Below, piece by piece: positions 11,959-23,669 of a stretch of DNA of 64,000 nt. The notes beneath the pieces were generated by a model. The model saw only the letters and a list, made by a program, of their open reading frames with translations. It searched no databases and had not been told where the DNA came from. Made by a program: the position numbers and the translations under genes. Every line of letters begins with the position of its first letter. Positions within the stretch are counted from its first letter, which is position 1. The DNA is from Ophiocordyceps camponoti-saundersi (nom. inval.) (taxonomy: Eukaryota > Ascomycota > Sordariomycetes > Hypocreales > Ophiocordycipitaceae), in NCBI GenBank assembly GCA_003339415.1, contig PDHQ01000071.1:62001-126000 (forward strand). Direction: 5' to 3'.

Positions 11959-13687
11959 GGCATCCTCTCCTCTTTTATCATCTCCTCTTCTATCCTTTCC
12001 TCTATCATCTCCTCTCTTCTTCTTCCTCCTTCTTCTCCAGAGTACCTCGCTCGGTACACTCCTTGCCAGAGATGGGGTGATCCCCTGTTATACATACTCT
12101 TCCTACTGGCCAACTCTCACGGGTTTAGAAGCCCTGTCTCTCTCATCACGGACTCTCTCCATCTTGCAACCCCAAAACACGCTCGCCATGTCGAAAAGAG
12201 TGTTTTTTTTCGCTGGGAAATTCGGCAACGTCCAATCAAGGACTTTTTATGCCCAACCCTGTCTCCCTCTGGCTATGCATCACTGAACCCATTCATAACC
12301 ATCGTGGACGTCCCAAACCTTTGCTCTCGGACACTTTTCAAACCTTCATCCTCGCCGTCTTCAATCGTCTCTTTTCTCATCTTATGAAAGACACGACACA
12401 CTATTTTACCTGTCGCATGCATCTCCCATTCAGCTCCAACCAACCTTTCTCCCTGACGACCTTCGTCATATTCAGCGAAGTAAAAGGGGGAAGAGAGAGA
12501 TGGCTTGCGGGAAATACGAAGCGTGATATTTCACCCCTACTCATCCCTGATGAATGCCTTTCCCGGAACCGGAGACGATTAAACCGGCGACATGGTCCCG
12601 AACGGACCTTCTATTCTCTCCTTTGCTGATTCGCATCTCATGCTCGTCATGATACCGCCCTCCCATCTCCATCTCCAAGGCTCGATACATACAACAGCGG
12701 ATTCTGGATCAGCTACGCCATAACTAGGTGGTTGCCCAGACGGATATCCCAACTTCAACCCCGCGTATCTCACAAAGCCAAAAGGCTGTTCAATATCCGA
12801 CTTTCACCCCGGTTAACCCTCCTCCTAAATACAACAAGCAAAACAACGACGAAACTACCTCTTCAACCAACCGAGGGAGGCATAAGAAGCCATGTCAACA
12901 GGGACCCTGACGTCCCCTCAGCCATGACATTCAGATTCCCAAGGTTCCCACACCGTTTCCCTTCCGCCCTCTTATAACCATCACAGTGACGATTAAAATA
13001 GCAGAGCTCGAAGATCAAAACCCAGGCCCACAATTGACGCCGCTCACTGCAGCGCACCGGAGTGCCCTCTCCAAGACCTCGTTCCAAAAAACAGACGAAA
13101 ATCACCTCATCCTCCGCGGGGACTATCTTGGAGATGGGCAGTTTCGCGTCACTTCCTCAGAGTACACACACACGCCCCGCAAACAGACAAGAACTCACTA
13201 CGCCGTGTAATGGAAGAAAAAGGCCAAGAAAGGTCGAATCTTTGACTGAAGAAGCAACACAGAAAACGACGACTGAAGGAGCAAACAGAGGAAACGGCTC
13301 CCTCAGTCGGAAAAAAAAGGGCAACTCTTCTCCCAAGCCATTTTCTTACACCCGGAGAAGAAGAAGAGAGGCGGTGCATACTTCTTCGCGACAACTGGTC
13401 CATAATCATCATCTAGTCCAGCTTCGCATAGGATGGAATTGACACGTAAACCTCGACGGGAAATGAGATGGGAGGCATAAAAGACAGCAGCGACTAATCT
13501 CTTCGTGACGGCATCTTCAACGTCTGATATCTCAGTATAGAAACAGAAGAACAGAACAAAGAACAAACTCCAAACGCAGAGGCTCATATCATCAAAGACA
13601 ACTCGAAAACTCCATCGCTAGTTTCGAAATTCCCATGCCAAACCCCCTTGTCTCTCTCTCTCTCCTCTCTCTCCCTCTCAAAGACCC

Positions 13688-15661
13688 TCAGTAGCTAAAG
13701 TCGACTGCCGCCATGGCCGGTAGAGACTTGCTCTCCTCCTCCTCCTCTGTCGTCGTCATGACCGCCGTCTGAGCACTCCCACTACTGCTTCCCCCCCTCC
13801 CGCCCATCGTCACCGACGACGACGACGACGAATCCGACGCCTGTCCTCCTACCGCGGTCTCGGCGCTCGAGTGCGTCGGCGCAGACTGCAGCTCGTGCGA
13901 CGAGAGGCCGCTCGGCGACCATCCCTGGTCGACAAGCTGCTGGAAGCTCCAGCTGGGCTCGAAGCCGGTGCTGTTCCACGCGTGGCCCACGCGCTCGTAC
14001 ATCTCGTCAATCTGCTCCAGGCTCATCTTGCTCGTCTCGTACACCATGCACCAGACGAACAAGACGGCCATGATGCAGAAGGCGCCCCAGATGAAGAAGA
14101 TCTTGGCCCCGAAGCCGGCGTCGCCCACCACCATAAACGGCGTGCTGTAGGCGATGGCAAAGTTGAGCATCCAGTTGGACGTCGTCGAGAGCGACATGGC
14201 CTTGGCCCGCACCTTGAGCGGGTAAATCTCCGACGTCACCACCCACACGACGGGGCCCCACGAGGCAGCGAAGAAGAAGATGTTCAGGGAGCAGAAGACG
14301 ACGACCATGGTCTGCGACACGTTGGCCAGGTCCCCCCGACCGGCGGCGGCGGTGCTGAAAGAGGCCATCAGCAGCTGGCAGACGGCCATGCCCAGGGCGC
14401 CCATCATGAGCAAGCGTCGACGTCCCCAGGATTCGATGACCAGCAGGCCGGGGATGGTGGACACGACGTTGATGACGTTGATGATGGTGGACTTGGCGTG
14501 CGGACTCGCTACGCCGACGCGGCTGAAGAAGATTGTGCTAAAGTACATGATGAAGTTGATACCCGTCAGCTGCTGGAGCATCTGGAGACCGCAGCCGGTA
14601 AAGGTGCGGCGGCCCAGATGGGGGGTGCCGACGAAGACGTCGCGGTACGTGTCCGGGCCGAGCGTCAGCTCGTACTGGTGATTGGCCATCATCTCGTGCA
14701 GCTCCTCGATGAGGGCCGGATGGGTCATGTCGAGCCTCCGCAGCCTGCTGAGCGAGAGGCCGGCCGCTTCGTTGCGACCCTTTTTGACGAGGAAGCGCGG
14801 CGTCTCCGGCAAGAGGAGGAGGCCGGCGGTGAGCACGAGAGCGGGCACGATCTGGAGACCGAGAGGGATGCGATAAGCCGACGAGTCGGTGAGAGGCGAG
14901 GTGAGGATGTTGATGACGGAAGCCGTCAGGAGGCCGACGGTGATGGAAAGCTGATAGGCGCATACGAGGGTGCCGCGAACCCATCTGGGCGCCATCTCGG
15001 ACTGATACAAGGGGACGAGGACGGAAATGGCGCCGACGCCGACGCCAGCCAAGGCGCTGTGTTTTTCGCCGGCCCTCAAGAGTGATCAGCCAAGAGGGAG
15101 AACAGGAGGTAGCAGAGATGGAAGAGAGTATATATGCATGTGTGTATATATAGACAGGGAGAGAGGAGGGGGGAGAATAGACATACCGTCCGACCAGCAG
15201 AAGCGGAATGGCATCGGCGCAAACCTGACAGACAGAACCGAGACAGAAGACGGCAACGGCAACGAGGAGCGTGATCCGACGACCGAGCGAATCCCCCGCC
15301 GGAGCGGAGAGCAAGGCGCCGACGACGGTACCGGCGCTGAGGATGGAGACGATGATGGAAATCTCTTTCGTACACAGCTCGGGATCGCAGCTGGTGGCGA
15401 AGCGACGCTTGAACTCGGGCATGGCGAGGATGCCATTGATGGCTCTGTCCGTATGTGTGTGTATGTATAAATCAGTCAAGGTACTGGGTAGGTAAGGTAG
15501 GCAGGCATATCATAGGAGAGAGGGGAGAGGGAGGAGAGAGAGGGCGTCTCGAACCCGGTATCATAGCCAAAGAGCAGCCCGCCCGAGGCGACGAAGAGGC
15601 CAACCATGACGGCCGGGGCGGACGAGCCTGCGACGTGATCTGGCTTGTGCCAGCCCGCCAT
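13688..15661 (-). CDS. Glucose/hexose transporter, MFS sugar porter family
   Basis: Minus-strand exons 15661-15555, 15444-15187 and 15056-13688 give 577 residues, normal for the family. Sugar-porter hallmarks are in order: GGLLFGYDTG in TM1 (split by intron 1), GDSLGRR in loop 2-3, PETPRFLVKKGR before the central loop, QQLTGINFIMYFST in TM7, ESWGRRRLL in loop 8-9 and VVTSEIYPLKVRAKAMS. It should be a plasma-membrane, 12-TM facilitator or proton symporter for glucose-type hexoses, close to fungal high-affinity glucose transporters and the Rgt2/Snf3 group. The C-terminal tail is Ser/Thr-rich and lacks a long sensor extension, so a carrier is more likely than a sensor. The ATG at 15661 sits just before the first TM (MAGWHKPDHV). 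The open frame on the opposite strand is a shadow. Confidence 0.9.
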
Positions 15662-17615
15662 GGCTGTGATTTCGTTTCTTGTTTCTTTTCCTGCTGTTTG
15701 TTTGTGCTCCTTGTCTCGGTTTTTTTCTTCCCTCTCTCCCTCTTCTCTCTCTCTCTCGTTATATGTATGTATGTGTATCTTTGAAAGAGGAAGCGAGGAG
15801 AGAGAGAAGAGAGATTCGTTGTTTCTTTGGAGGTAGAGGAGGAGGAGAAGAAGGAAGATGACGACGACGGCGACGTAGACGAGGAGGAGGAGGAGGAGGA
15901 GGAGGATGACGGAGAGGGGGATATTGAGGGGGGGGGGGGGGAAGGAGAGAAAAATGAAGAAGCCATCATCTCTAGACTGCCCTGCCCGTGTGTATTACCT
16001 ACACACAGCCTATACCTAGCCTACAGCCTGCAGGTAGTATACTAGCACTACCAACCCACTAACCCACCTCTAAAAAAATCGGACGAAGGCGGGGTGGGGG
16101 GAGAAGAAGACGAGTGAGCTGACGGGGCTTGCCTGCACTGCACTGCGCTGCGCTGCGCTGGGGGCGGGGCCGGGGGAGGGACCGGGGAAGGGACCGCCTA
16201 GAACAAGGCCTATAACGACAACGACAACGACACAACGACATTGTACCGTGTTTACAGGGAGGGGGTTACCTTTAACAAGCCTTAGTCGAGGCTTGACCCG
16301 ACCCGTAGAAGCCCGCCCGTTTGTTTCTCAGGTGGGTGTTATTATAGCGCCCGAGGACCTTAATTCGAGCCCTTTTCCCTCTCCCTCCCTCCCCTCCTCC
16401 ATGTTACTCTTTTGATAGGGCAAAACCCTTTATATCCCTTGTTCTGTCTGTCTGTCTGTTCACGTAAACATCTCCCTTTTATGAGCGGATACTAACTACT
16501 CAGCCTCTCTATCTCCCTAGGTATCCTCTGAAGACAATACCTAGGCTTATACACCTACATGATCGATACGGCTCTACGAATACATACATCCATACATCAG
16601 CATATCTGAGTACCCGCACATTCACGGCTTCATCTTCATCTGCATCTGCATCTACGAATACCACAAACACTGTCCCAGAAATGCTAGTACTGTACATGCC
16701 ATATACGGTTACATGTTGCTGCACACACATATGCACATACATACATATGTATGCTGCTTACCACACGCCCCGTTACAGCCTCATGCATCTTCCTCCAACC
16801 CAGCCGCTCCCGTCAATCCGTCCTCCCCTCCCCTCTCCTCTCCTCATCCTCTCATCTTCCATCTTCTCTCCATCCTCATCCCCATCCCATTCTCCCCTCC
16901 TCTTCTCCCATCCGCCCACCTCGTCACCCCCTCTCCTCCTCTTCCACATCACCGCTCTTCACCGTTCCACTCACTCACTCACTCATTCACTCGCTCACCT
17001 CAACGTCATCCACTCCCAAGGTCCAGCCCCCTTCGGCAAAAGGGAACCCACCTCTTCTCTCCGCCCAGGTCCGGACCGAACTACACTCGTACAGTGCCTA
17101 CCAACGTAATCTCGTCACCGGTCTCGAGAACCCCCCAAATCTGCAACCCTTCTCCCACGAGCCCCATTTACTCCCCCCCCAACCGCTCATCTTCTCAGCC
17201 CTGCATCCTTGGGCTGATCTACATGCGGGCCTGCATCGTCTTCACCTCGGACCCGATTCTACTACCTACTTCTAATCATAGTACATACCAGCTAAACCGG
17301 ATAGTACTCCGTGCCATCATTCCCTCATCATTACTACCATCTACATCAATGTCTACCCTTCACCCTTGCAGTACACATAGATAGGTTCGAATAAATGATT
17401 CATCATAAAGAGCTTCTAGGAGTTCCAATCAAGATGAATATAGGAAGACAAAAATAAAAAAAAAACACCCCTTGTGCGCCTTAAAGTCGCCTTTCCTTGT
17501 ACCCAGACAAACCCCGTTCACCGACGCATCTTTCTCCCATTTGTAAATCATTCTTCCCTCTCTTTGCTCTTCCTCCCTTGACCTACTTCTTCGTCTCTAT
17601 CTTTCCCTCACATTC
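15662..17615. other. Intergenic: transporter 5' region and osm1 3' region; no gene seen
   Basis: Low-complexity sequence dominates: CT/GA-rich runs, a 14-G run (15928-15941), GAGGAG repeats (about 15881-15905), CTGCG repeats (about 16134-16160) and ACATAC repeats (about 16568-16600, 16728-16750). The overlapping Pro/Ser-rich frames at 16.7-17.4 kb are out-of-frame readings of one CT-rich tract, so I do not call a gene. Confidence 0.55.
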
Positions 17616-19687
17616 TCACAGCTCAAGACTAGGAGTCTGTCCCTTCACCCGACCAATCACCTGCCGCGGCGCATACTTGGGAATCACCTCGTCGTCGTGG
17701 AGCATCTCAAACTCCTCCGTCGCGTCCCGGCCCATAAAGTTCATGATCGCCTGCGGCCCACCAGGATGCTCGTCGAGCCAATCGCTGAGGTCCATCACCA
17801 CGCCCTTGACAACGACCCAGAGATCTTCCTTCTTGTTGTGCTTGGCCACCTCTTCCATCGTAAACTCCTTCTCCGGCACGGCAAAGGCCTTGGGATCGTT
17901 GGGCTTCGACGCCTTAGAGCCGCCTGACGCGGGAGCGCCCACCGCAGACGAGCTGGTGGCCGCTTGCTGCACTGATGACGACGACGACGAAGAAGAACCG
18001 TTGTTGCTCCACTCGACCGTCAAACGGCCCGGCGCCGAGGGGTCGAGGTGCAGTGAAATCTGACCCAACCGCTGAGCGGCGGCGCCACCCGTTCCGTTCA
18101 GAGCGTGCTGGAAGAGATAGTTGCTGGCCGTGTCGCCAGCAACGCGGCCGTAGACGACGCAGCCCAGCAAAGACGAACCACCCAATCGGTTGGCACCATG
18201 CACACCGCCAGCCAGCTCACCGCACGCGAAGAGGCCGTCAAACGGCTTCTGCTCACTGTTCAGCACCTGGGCCTTGTCGTTGATCTCAATACCGCCCATG
18301 GTAAAGTGAAGCACCGGCTCCATGAGCGAAACGTGGAAGTCGTCGTTAATGTCCAGGGGCATGTTGTGGAAGAAGCGCTTGCCCCAAGGATCCTTTTGCT
18401 TGCCATCGGCGATGGCGTTGTACGTCGTAAACGTCTTCTGCAAATGTTCGGGCGAGCAGCCGATCTCGCGTGCCAGCTCCTTGCCCGTCATCTTCCGCAT
18501 GAGACCGCGGCCCGAGTAATGGCGGGTATGGAAGTCGAGCACATTGGACGCCTTGGAGTTGAGAATGAGACGGACGGGGAATTTGCCCTTGTCCTTCTCC
18601 TTCCACATCATGCCGGACACGTAGTCGCGGTGGCCAAGCTCGTCGCAGAACCGGTCGCCGTCGCCGTTGAGAAGCAAGCCGCCTTCGCCGCGGAGAGCCT
18701 CGGCAGCCAGGAACTTCCACTTTGAACCAGGGTCCTTGGGGTCGACGAGACCCGTGGGATGAACCTGGACCTTGTCCATATCGATGCCGTTACCGCCAAT
18801 GGCCATGACCATCTTCTGGCCGTCGCCAGTGGCGTGGGTGCCGTTGGTGGTGGCAAGACCAAACGTATCGGGACGGTGCTTCTTCAATAGTGAAGTGTCA
18901 CCAAAATCGGCTGCGTAGCCACCAGTCGCGAGAACAACAGGTCCGTCGAGAGAAGTAGACTGGCCATCGCATTCGAACTTGACGCCGGTAATGGTGTTGC
19001 CTTCCTTGTTAAGGTCGGTGACGCGAGCCTTCTTGATAATCTCAACACGGTGCGGCTCGTTCTCGGCAAGCTCCTCAAGCCGCTGCATGAGAGCATAGGT
19101 GATGGCCATGCCAGGGAACTTTGCGTCGTGTCCGCGGTGGGTTCGTGGCTGTGAATGACCACTGGCTGATAGTTAGCGACTAGAGTACGAAAAAGTCGGG
19201 GGAAAAACAGTCTCACTCACCCTAAGCGGGAGACGAGCGTCAAATCCAGGTTAAAGACATCCTGCAGCCATTCGACGGCCGCCGCAGACTTGTAGGTGAG
19301 AACCTTGATGAGATCAGGGCGGGCCTTGTCACGAGCCGACTTGAGCGTATCATCGTAAAACTGCTTTACGCTGTCGCCAATCTGATGGTCGACCTGCGTC
19401 CGGGTCAGGGCGCCATTGATGCCAGACGTGGCCTTTGTAGAATTGCCGCCGAAGAAGCCTGAATCGCGCGGTCAGCCGATGTCGGTAACCAAGGGGGATC
19501 AAGGAAGCGGCATATTTACCTTGCTTGTCAAGAACGACAACGTTGCCGCCGGCTAGGTAGATGGTATGGGCAGCGCTCAAGCCAGAGACTGGACAGAAAA
19601 GAATGGTCAGCAGGGCGTTGAAGCTCATCATCTGCTGAGGTCTCTCAACTCACGGCCGCCACCAACGACAATGACTCTAGGAGCCAT
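17616..19687 (-). CDS. osm1: Fumarate reductase (soluble, FAD) with C-terminal cytochrome b5 domain, Osm1
   Basis: Minus-strand exons 19687-19654, 19588-19520, 19458-19221 and 19161-17616 give 628 residues. It reduces fumarate to succinate using FADH2/FMNH2 and helps reoxidise FAD during redox or osmotic stress. The FAD Rossmann motif MAPRVIVVGGG is completed after intron 1 by LSGLSAAH. Then come GGNSTKATSGING, the FAD/substrate region TGGYAADFG, VQVHPTGLVDPKDPGSKWKF, HTMGG-type FTMGGIEIN and the C-terminal FAD loop FACGELAGGVHGANRLGG. After a Ser-rich linker a cytochrome b5 domain follows with the heme motif WLDEHPGG (about residues 545-625). This fusion is normal in filamentous fungi. No clear mitochondrial presequence is seen, so the location (cytosol, ER or mitochondria) is open. 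Confidence 0.93.
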
Positions 19688-20641
19688 GGCTGGGAAAACA
19701 AGGTAGAGAAGAAGAACAACAGCTAGGTAGAGATAGAGTTGACGGTGACAAGATGATTGACAGGAAACGGAGAGGGGGATGGAGGGAGCAGAAGAGTGTG
19801 GATGAATTCAAGGGGTGAAGAGTGAGAGGATTGAGTCTTTTAAGCAACGCCCGTCTAAGGGGGGAGGAGGAGGTCACGCCTAGACTTCGTACCTCCTCGT
19901 ATGCCGAGGTCCGAATTCGCAGCCGTTTAGCAGCCGTTTAGCAGCCGCTACATGGCCATGGCCGCTAATCCCCGCACCAGCGCTTGTACCCGACGATACC
20001 ACATAACCGAGCCCGGCGAATTTCGCCACTTCGACCCTTGAAGCCGCTCGGTCCCCTCCTTCTTTTTTTCCTTTAACAAGATGACAAAAGGAAAAGGGTT
20101 GTTCTTCTTCTTCTTCTTCTTCTTCTTCGCCTTCTTCTGCTTCTTTTCCCCATTTAAAAGAGATCGGATTCGTACTAAAGTATAACGGTCAAAACACGGA
20201 TAGGCGGTGGCGATTGGGTGCTAGGTATCCGTACATTCACATGCCAAATGTCATGTTTCCCCCCCTACCTACCAAGTATCTACCTCCCTCCCTCCTTAGT
20301 GTCAGCCCGAATTCCTTACACCCTATTGGCCACCTAATTCACATGCGAAGAAACGCGTCGCGTGACACTACCAATCCGTCTTTCATGCTTCGTACGGATA
20401 CAGTGCTTGCATCATACAGACTAATGTGTGCATCCCGTGACTCGCCTCCGCCCTTCTCTTCGCCGCCGACCCATGCCGTTAACGGCTTGAGCAGCATTTG
20501 CCTCCTCTCTCCGCTCGATTCTTCGTCGTTTCGACTTCCATTCTTTTTCTCTTCTAACTCTAACCAACTTCAAATCCCCCCCCCCCCCCCATTTCTAAAG
20601 TATCCCGTCATCCCATCCCCATCTGAATCGCCTACCTTCGT
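19688..20641. promoter_or_regulatory. Divergent promoter region of osm1 (-) and the FAS1-domain gene (+)
   Basis: 954 bp without a gene. Contains a TTC tandem run (20103-20129), two adjacent GCAGCCGTTTA repeats (19919-19945) and a 15-C run (20576-20590) shortly before the FAS1 gene start. Confidence 0.55.
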
Positions 20642-21160
20642 ATGGCCCCTCCAGCCCCAGCCACCGCTGCCTCCGGCCCCGCCCCGGACCATAAACCGGC
20701 CCCCCTAGCCGACCTCCTCAACTCAAATCGCTCCCTGACAACCTTCTCGAACCTAAGTCGCCTCCAGGCCTCGACCTCGTCTCTCCTCGCCTCCGAATCG
20801 GAAGCAATAACCGTCCTCGCTCCTCTCAACTCGGCTCTCGACTCCCTCCCTCACAAGCCGTGGGAAGACGCTGCCGATTACGAATCGCTGGGATCGACCG
20901 CCTACGAAGGCGAACAAGGCCGTCAACGCGCAGATCGTAACCTAGCTCGCTTCGTCGACGCTCATCTCGTCCCCCAAAGCCCATGGCCTGAGAATACCCG
21001 TGTCCACTCCCGCGCCGGCCGCGAGCTGTGGTGGGAATTTGGCTCCGATGGGTCTTCCCGCTTCATTATGCCGGACCGCGTCCAAGTTGACTCCGTCGCT
21101 GCCCGCGCTGCCAATGGTGAAATATGGCTGTTGAAGGGCGCACTCAACCTCGCCTCATAA
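20642..21160 (+). CDS. FAS1 (fasciclin) domain protein, intracellular type
   Basis: Single-exon ORF of 172 residues starting at an ATG after a CT-rich leader. The single FAS1 domain covers most of the protein: LADLLNSNRSLTTFSNLS, TVLAPLNSALDSLP, NLARFVDAHLVP and the closing VDSVAARAANGEIWLLKGALN. There is no signal peptide or GPI tail, unlike adhesion-type fasciclins. It resembles the small single-FAS1 proteins of ascomycetes such as the fission yeast meiotic protein Mug57; the molecular role is not established. It is transcribed towards rlm1 (convergent, 464 bp apart). Confidence 0.8.
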   Translation: MAPPAPATAASGPAPDHKPAPLADLLNSNRSLTTFSNLSRLQASTSSLLASESEAITVLAPLNSALDSLPHKPWEDAADYESLGSTAYEGEQGRQRADRNLARFVDAHLVPQSPWPENTRVHSRAGRELWWEFGSDGSSRFIMPDRVQVDSVAARAANGEIWLLKGALNLAS

Positions 21161-21624
21161 TGTCACCTTCGCAGCTGTTTGGCGCATTCCAGTAGCGGAA
21201 AACGGAGAAAGGGTGTTGGTCTTATTGTAGGAGTGTAAAGGCATCTTGGCAAACTCTGTCCGTCGACAGCAAACTGTATCGTGCACAACAAGATTGAAGC
21301 CCCGCGAAATAAATAACAAGGCAAGCAGATCCGACCAACACCAAACTTCCACCCCAATGATCCCACAGCGCTCAATATGCCCACCGGAAATGAACGGCCT
21401 GCCTGGCAAGAAAACGTATAGACAACTAGAAGTGAAATGAAGACGACGACCTAAAAGGTGCAACAGCACAGTACCAGCGCTATGAGTTGAAGGGTATCAA
21501 AGAACATGCGCATCATGACTGCATGACGGGTCCAAGTCACAAACGACCAAAAAAAAGGGGTGGAAGACTTTTCAGAAAAGAGCCGAGTCCGACATCGGCG
21601 GTTCGGCGTCGTCAAATGAGACCC
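21161..21624. other. Convergent 3' intergenic between the FAS1 gene and rlm1
   Basis: No ORF of interest; presumably both 3' UTRs. Nothing else seen. Confidence 0.5.
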
Positions 21625-23669
21625 TCACGCGTATTCGACCTTGACCCGTTTGGGCTCGCTATGCGGCGCGTGACCCTCAGCGTGGCCACCGATGCTATAA
21701 TCGGGCGACTTTCGCTTCCCAAGGCCCGAGGACATATGCGAGGTGGCCTGGCCGGGTCCCACAGCCGAGGTGTTGCCGGCTGAGTGGCCGTCTTCCCGCA
21801 GGAAGCTCGGTCCAGCCCCGGCGACAGGCGTGGCAAAGTTCAAGGGACTCGGCAGCGTGTTGCTGTCGCTGGCGCGAAAGTTCCAGTCCGGGTAGAAGCT
21901 ACTGGGGCTGGGTAGCAACTGCTCGTTGAGGAAGCGCGACGGCAGCGCCGACGCCGGCGTGTCACCGTTGACAGTTTGTTGAGGCGGCGGCCGGGCAAAG
22001 GGGTTCGGCGGGCCAGTGGCGCCGGCCGATAGCAGCGCCGAGGCCGACGGCGAAGGAGGCGGGAGAACGACGGAAGAGTGCGAGTTGCTTCGCTGCGGCG
22101 CCTGCGTCGGCGTCATGGCCGGGTTGTTGGGCGAATTAGACTCCCCGGTGCCGGTGGCACTTCCAGGCTCCGATTCGCCGTCCGGAATCTGCACCGTCAG
22201 CCGCGGGCCCCTGGGCCGCGACCCGCCCGGTGCCGTTCCGCCGACATTGCTGTTGGCTCGGGACGGTGGTGTAGGAGCCGCCGTTTCTGGAGCCGACGAC
22301 ACCGACGGATTGTGCGACTTGTCGAGGCTGCTCTGCGTGCTGGACCGCTTCATCTGAGGCGGCGCAGGTGCCGCCTCGTCGCGAGAAGGAGTAGCGTCGG
22401 CCGATGGAGAGCGCTTCGGAGGTGGCGGCGGCGGCGGAGGTGGTGGGGGTGGGGGTGGAGGTGGAGGCGGTGCCGCAGCGGCTGTCGTGCCTGGCTCGCT
22501 CTTGATCGCCTGGGGATCGGAGGCAAATGACACGGCGTGCAGATACAGGATCGACCGGTTCTCCTCGATAGGCGTGAAAATGCTGTGTGATTTACGCTGG
22601 GGCAACTTCTTGATAGCCGTATCCGTGTTCACCAATGGCGGCTGTGGTCGCTCCGACGACTCGGCCTTTGGATCGGCGGGCGCAGGAGGCTGAGCATCCT
22701 GCGAACACCGCTCGCCTCCCGACTGCGGGGCAGGGATGGAGGTCAGTGATGTCGACCGAGGAGGCGCATACTTTTGCAGAGGGGGCGACGGTTCAGGGCG
22801 ACCGGTGGCAGACTGGGACGGCGGCAGCGGCGGCGGCGGATGCTGGGTGGCATACGTCGGGGGCGCCGAGGGACGGCGTTCCTCGACGTAGGGCTGCTGC
22901 GGATACGAGTACTGGCCGGTGTGCTGAGAAGGCATAATGCCGGGCTGATTTCCGGCTGGGTTGTAGATGGGCGGCGTAGGCATGTAAGCAATCCCCGGAT
23001 GAGAAGCGTGAGGGCCGGATACGGGCACGCCGGGTACCAGCCGACGGACGTCGTTGCTGGAGCCCGGGCGCGAGCCCATGGGCGGTTGTGGCGTAGGACC
23101 GCGAGGGTGAGGCTGGTGTGGCTGGTAAGGAACACCATGGGCGATAGGCGGTGAGGCCGAGGGCGCGTGGTGGCGGAGAATCTGGGAGAAAGGAGGATGC
23201 TGGCCGGGGGCGAATTGGGGCGCCATCATCTGGATGTCGGAACCGCGAGGCGGGCTCCCGTCGGCATCGTCGTCTTCGTCGTCATCGTTGCCGCCATTGA
23301 AGTCGGCAGGACCCTTGTGCTCGTTGATTGTACCGTGCTGAACAGAGTACGGGTTAGCGAGGATCAAGCTCGGGCGGAGGACCCGACGAACCGACTGGTA
23401 TCGTTGTATGAGGTCGCGCATATCCGACGACGAGTACTCGTAGAGCTTCTTATTGTTGCCAAAGATGAAGACGGCTACGTCGACGGAGCACAGGACGGAC
23501 AGTTCGTGAGCCTTTTTGAACAGGCCTCCTTTTCGCTTCAAAAAGGTGCTGTTTTTTTTTTCGCCAAGGTCAGCCGACGATGTGACGGGACGGAAGCGCG
23601 GTCCAGAACGTACACGGAGCGATTGCGGTCATCTTTGATGGCCTTGATCTCAATCTTTCTGCGCCCCAT
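21625..23669 (-). CDS. rlm1: MADS-box transcription factor Rlm1 (MEF2 type)
   Basis: Minus-strand exons 23669-23614, 23548-23392 and 23337-21625 give 641 residues. The MADS box occupies residues 1-60: MGRRKIEIKAIKDDRNRSV is joined across intron 1 to TFLKRKGGLFKKAHELSVL, followed by DVAVFIFGNNKKLYEYSSSD. The MEF2-like extension is interrupted by a 54-bp intron. Then come HGTINEHKGPADFNGGNDDD and a long Pro/Ser-rich activation region with a polyproline run (about 22 residues). The C-terminus carries SEPKRVKVEYA. In yeasts and moulds this factor acts downstream of the Slt2/Mpk1 cell-wall-integrity MAP kinase; the conserved KSHSIFTPIEENRSIL block is typical of filamentous orthologues. A perfect CTA(A/T)4TAG site lies 1.7 kb upstream (25349-25358). 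Confidence 0.92.

Larger units (their letters stand above)
11225..13687. other. Intergenic between convergent taf1 and transporter; no protein gene seen
   Basis: About 2.5 kb, long for two convergent genes. It holds T- and G-rich tracts (a 12-G run at 11385-11396), a GGTTGA tandem stretch (about 11397-11432), a telomere-box motif (11900-11917) and a TATA-like box (11952-11958) followed by CT-rich sequence. The open frames here are low complexity or lack ATG starts. A non-coding transcript is possible. Confidence 0.5.

Noticed and set aside
11947..12387. 146-codon ORF after the TATA-like box
   Set aside because: No ATG start (TTG), Ser/Leu/Ile-rich low complexity from a CT-rich tract.
13871..15085. 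404-codon plus-strand open frame opposite the sugar transporter
   Set aside because: Exact antisense shadow of the transporter's third exon; His/Asp/Glu-rich composition is the mirror of its GC-rich codons and shows no domain.
16681..17384. Three overlapping Pro/Ser/His-rich plus-strand ORFs
   Set aside because: They are different frames of one CT-rich low-complexity tract; none has a family resemblance.
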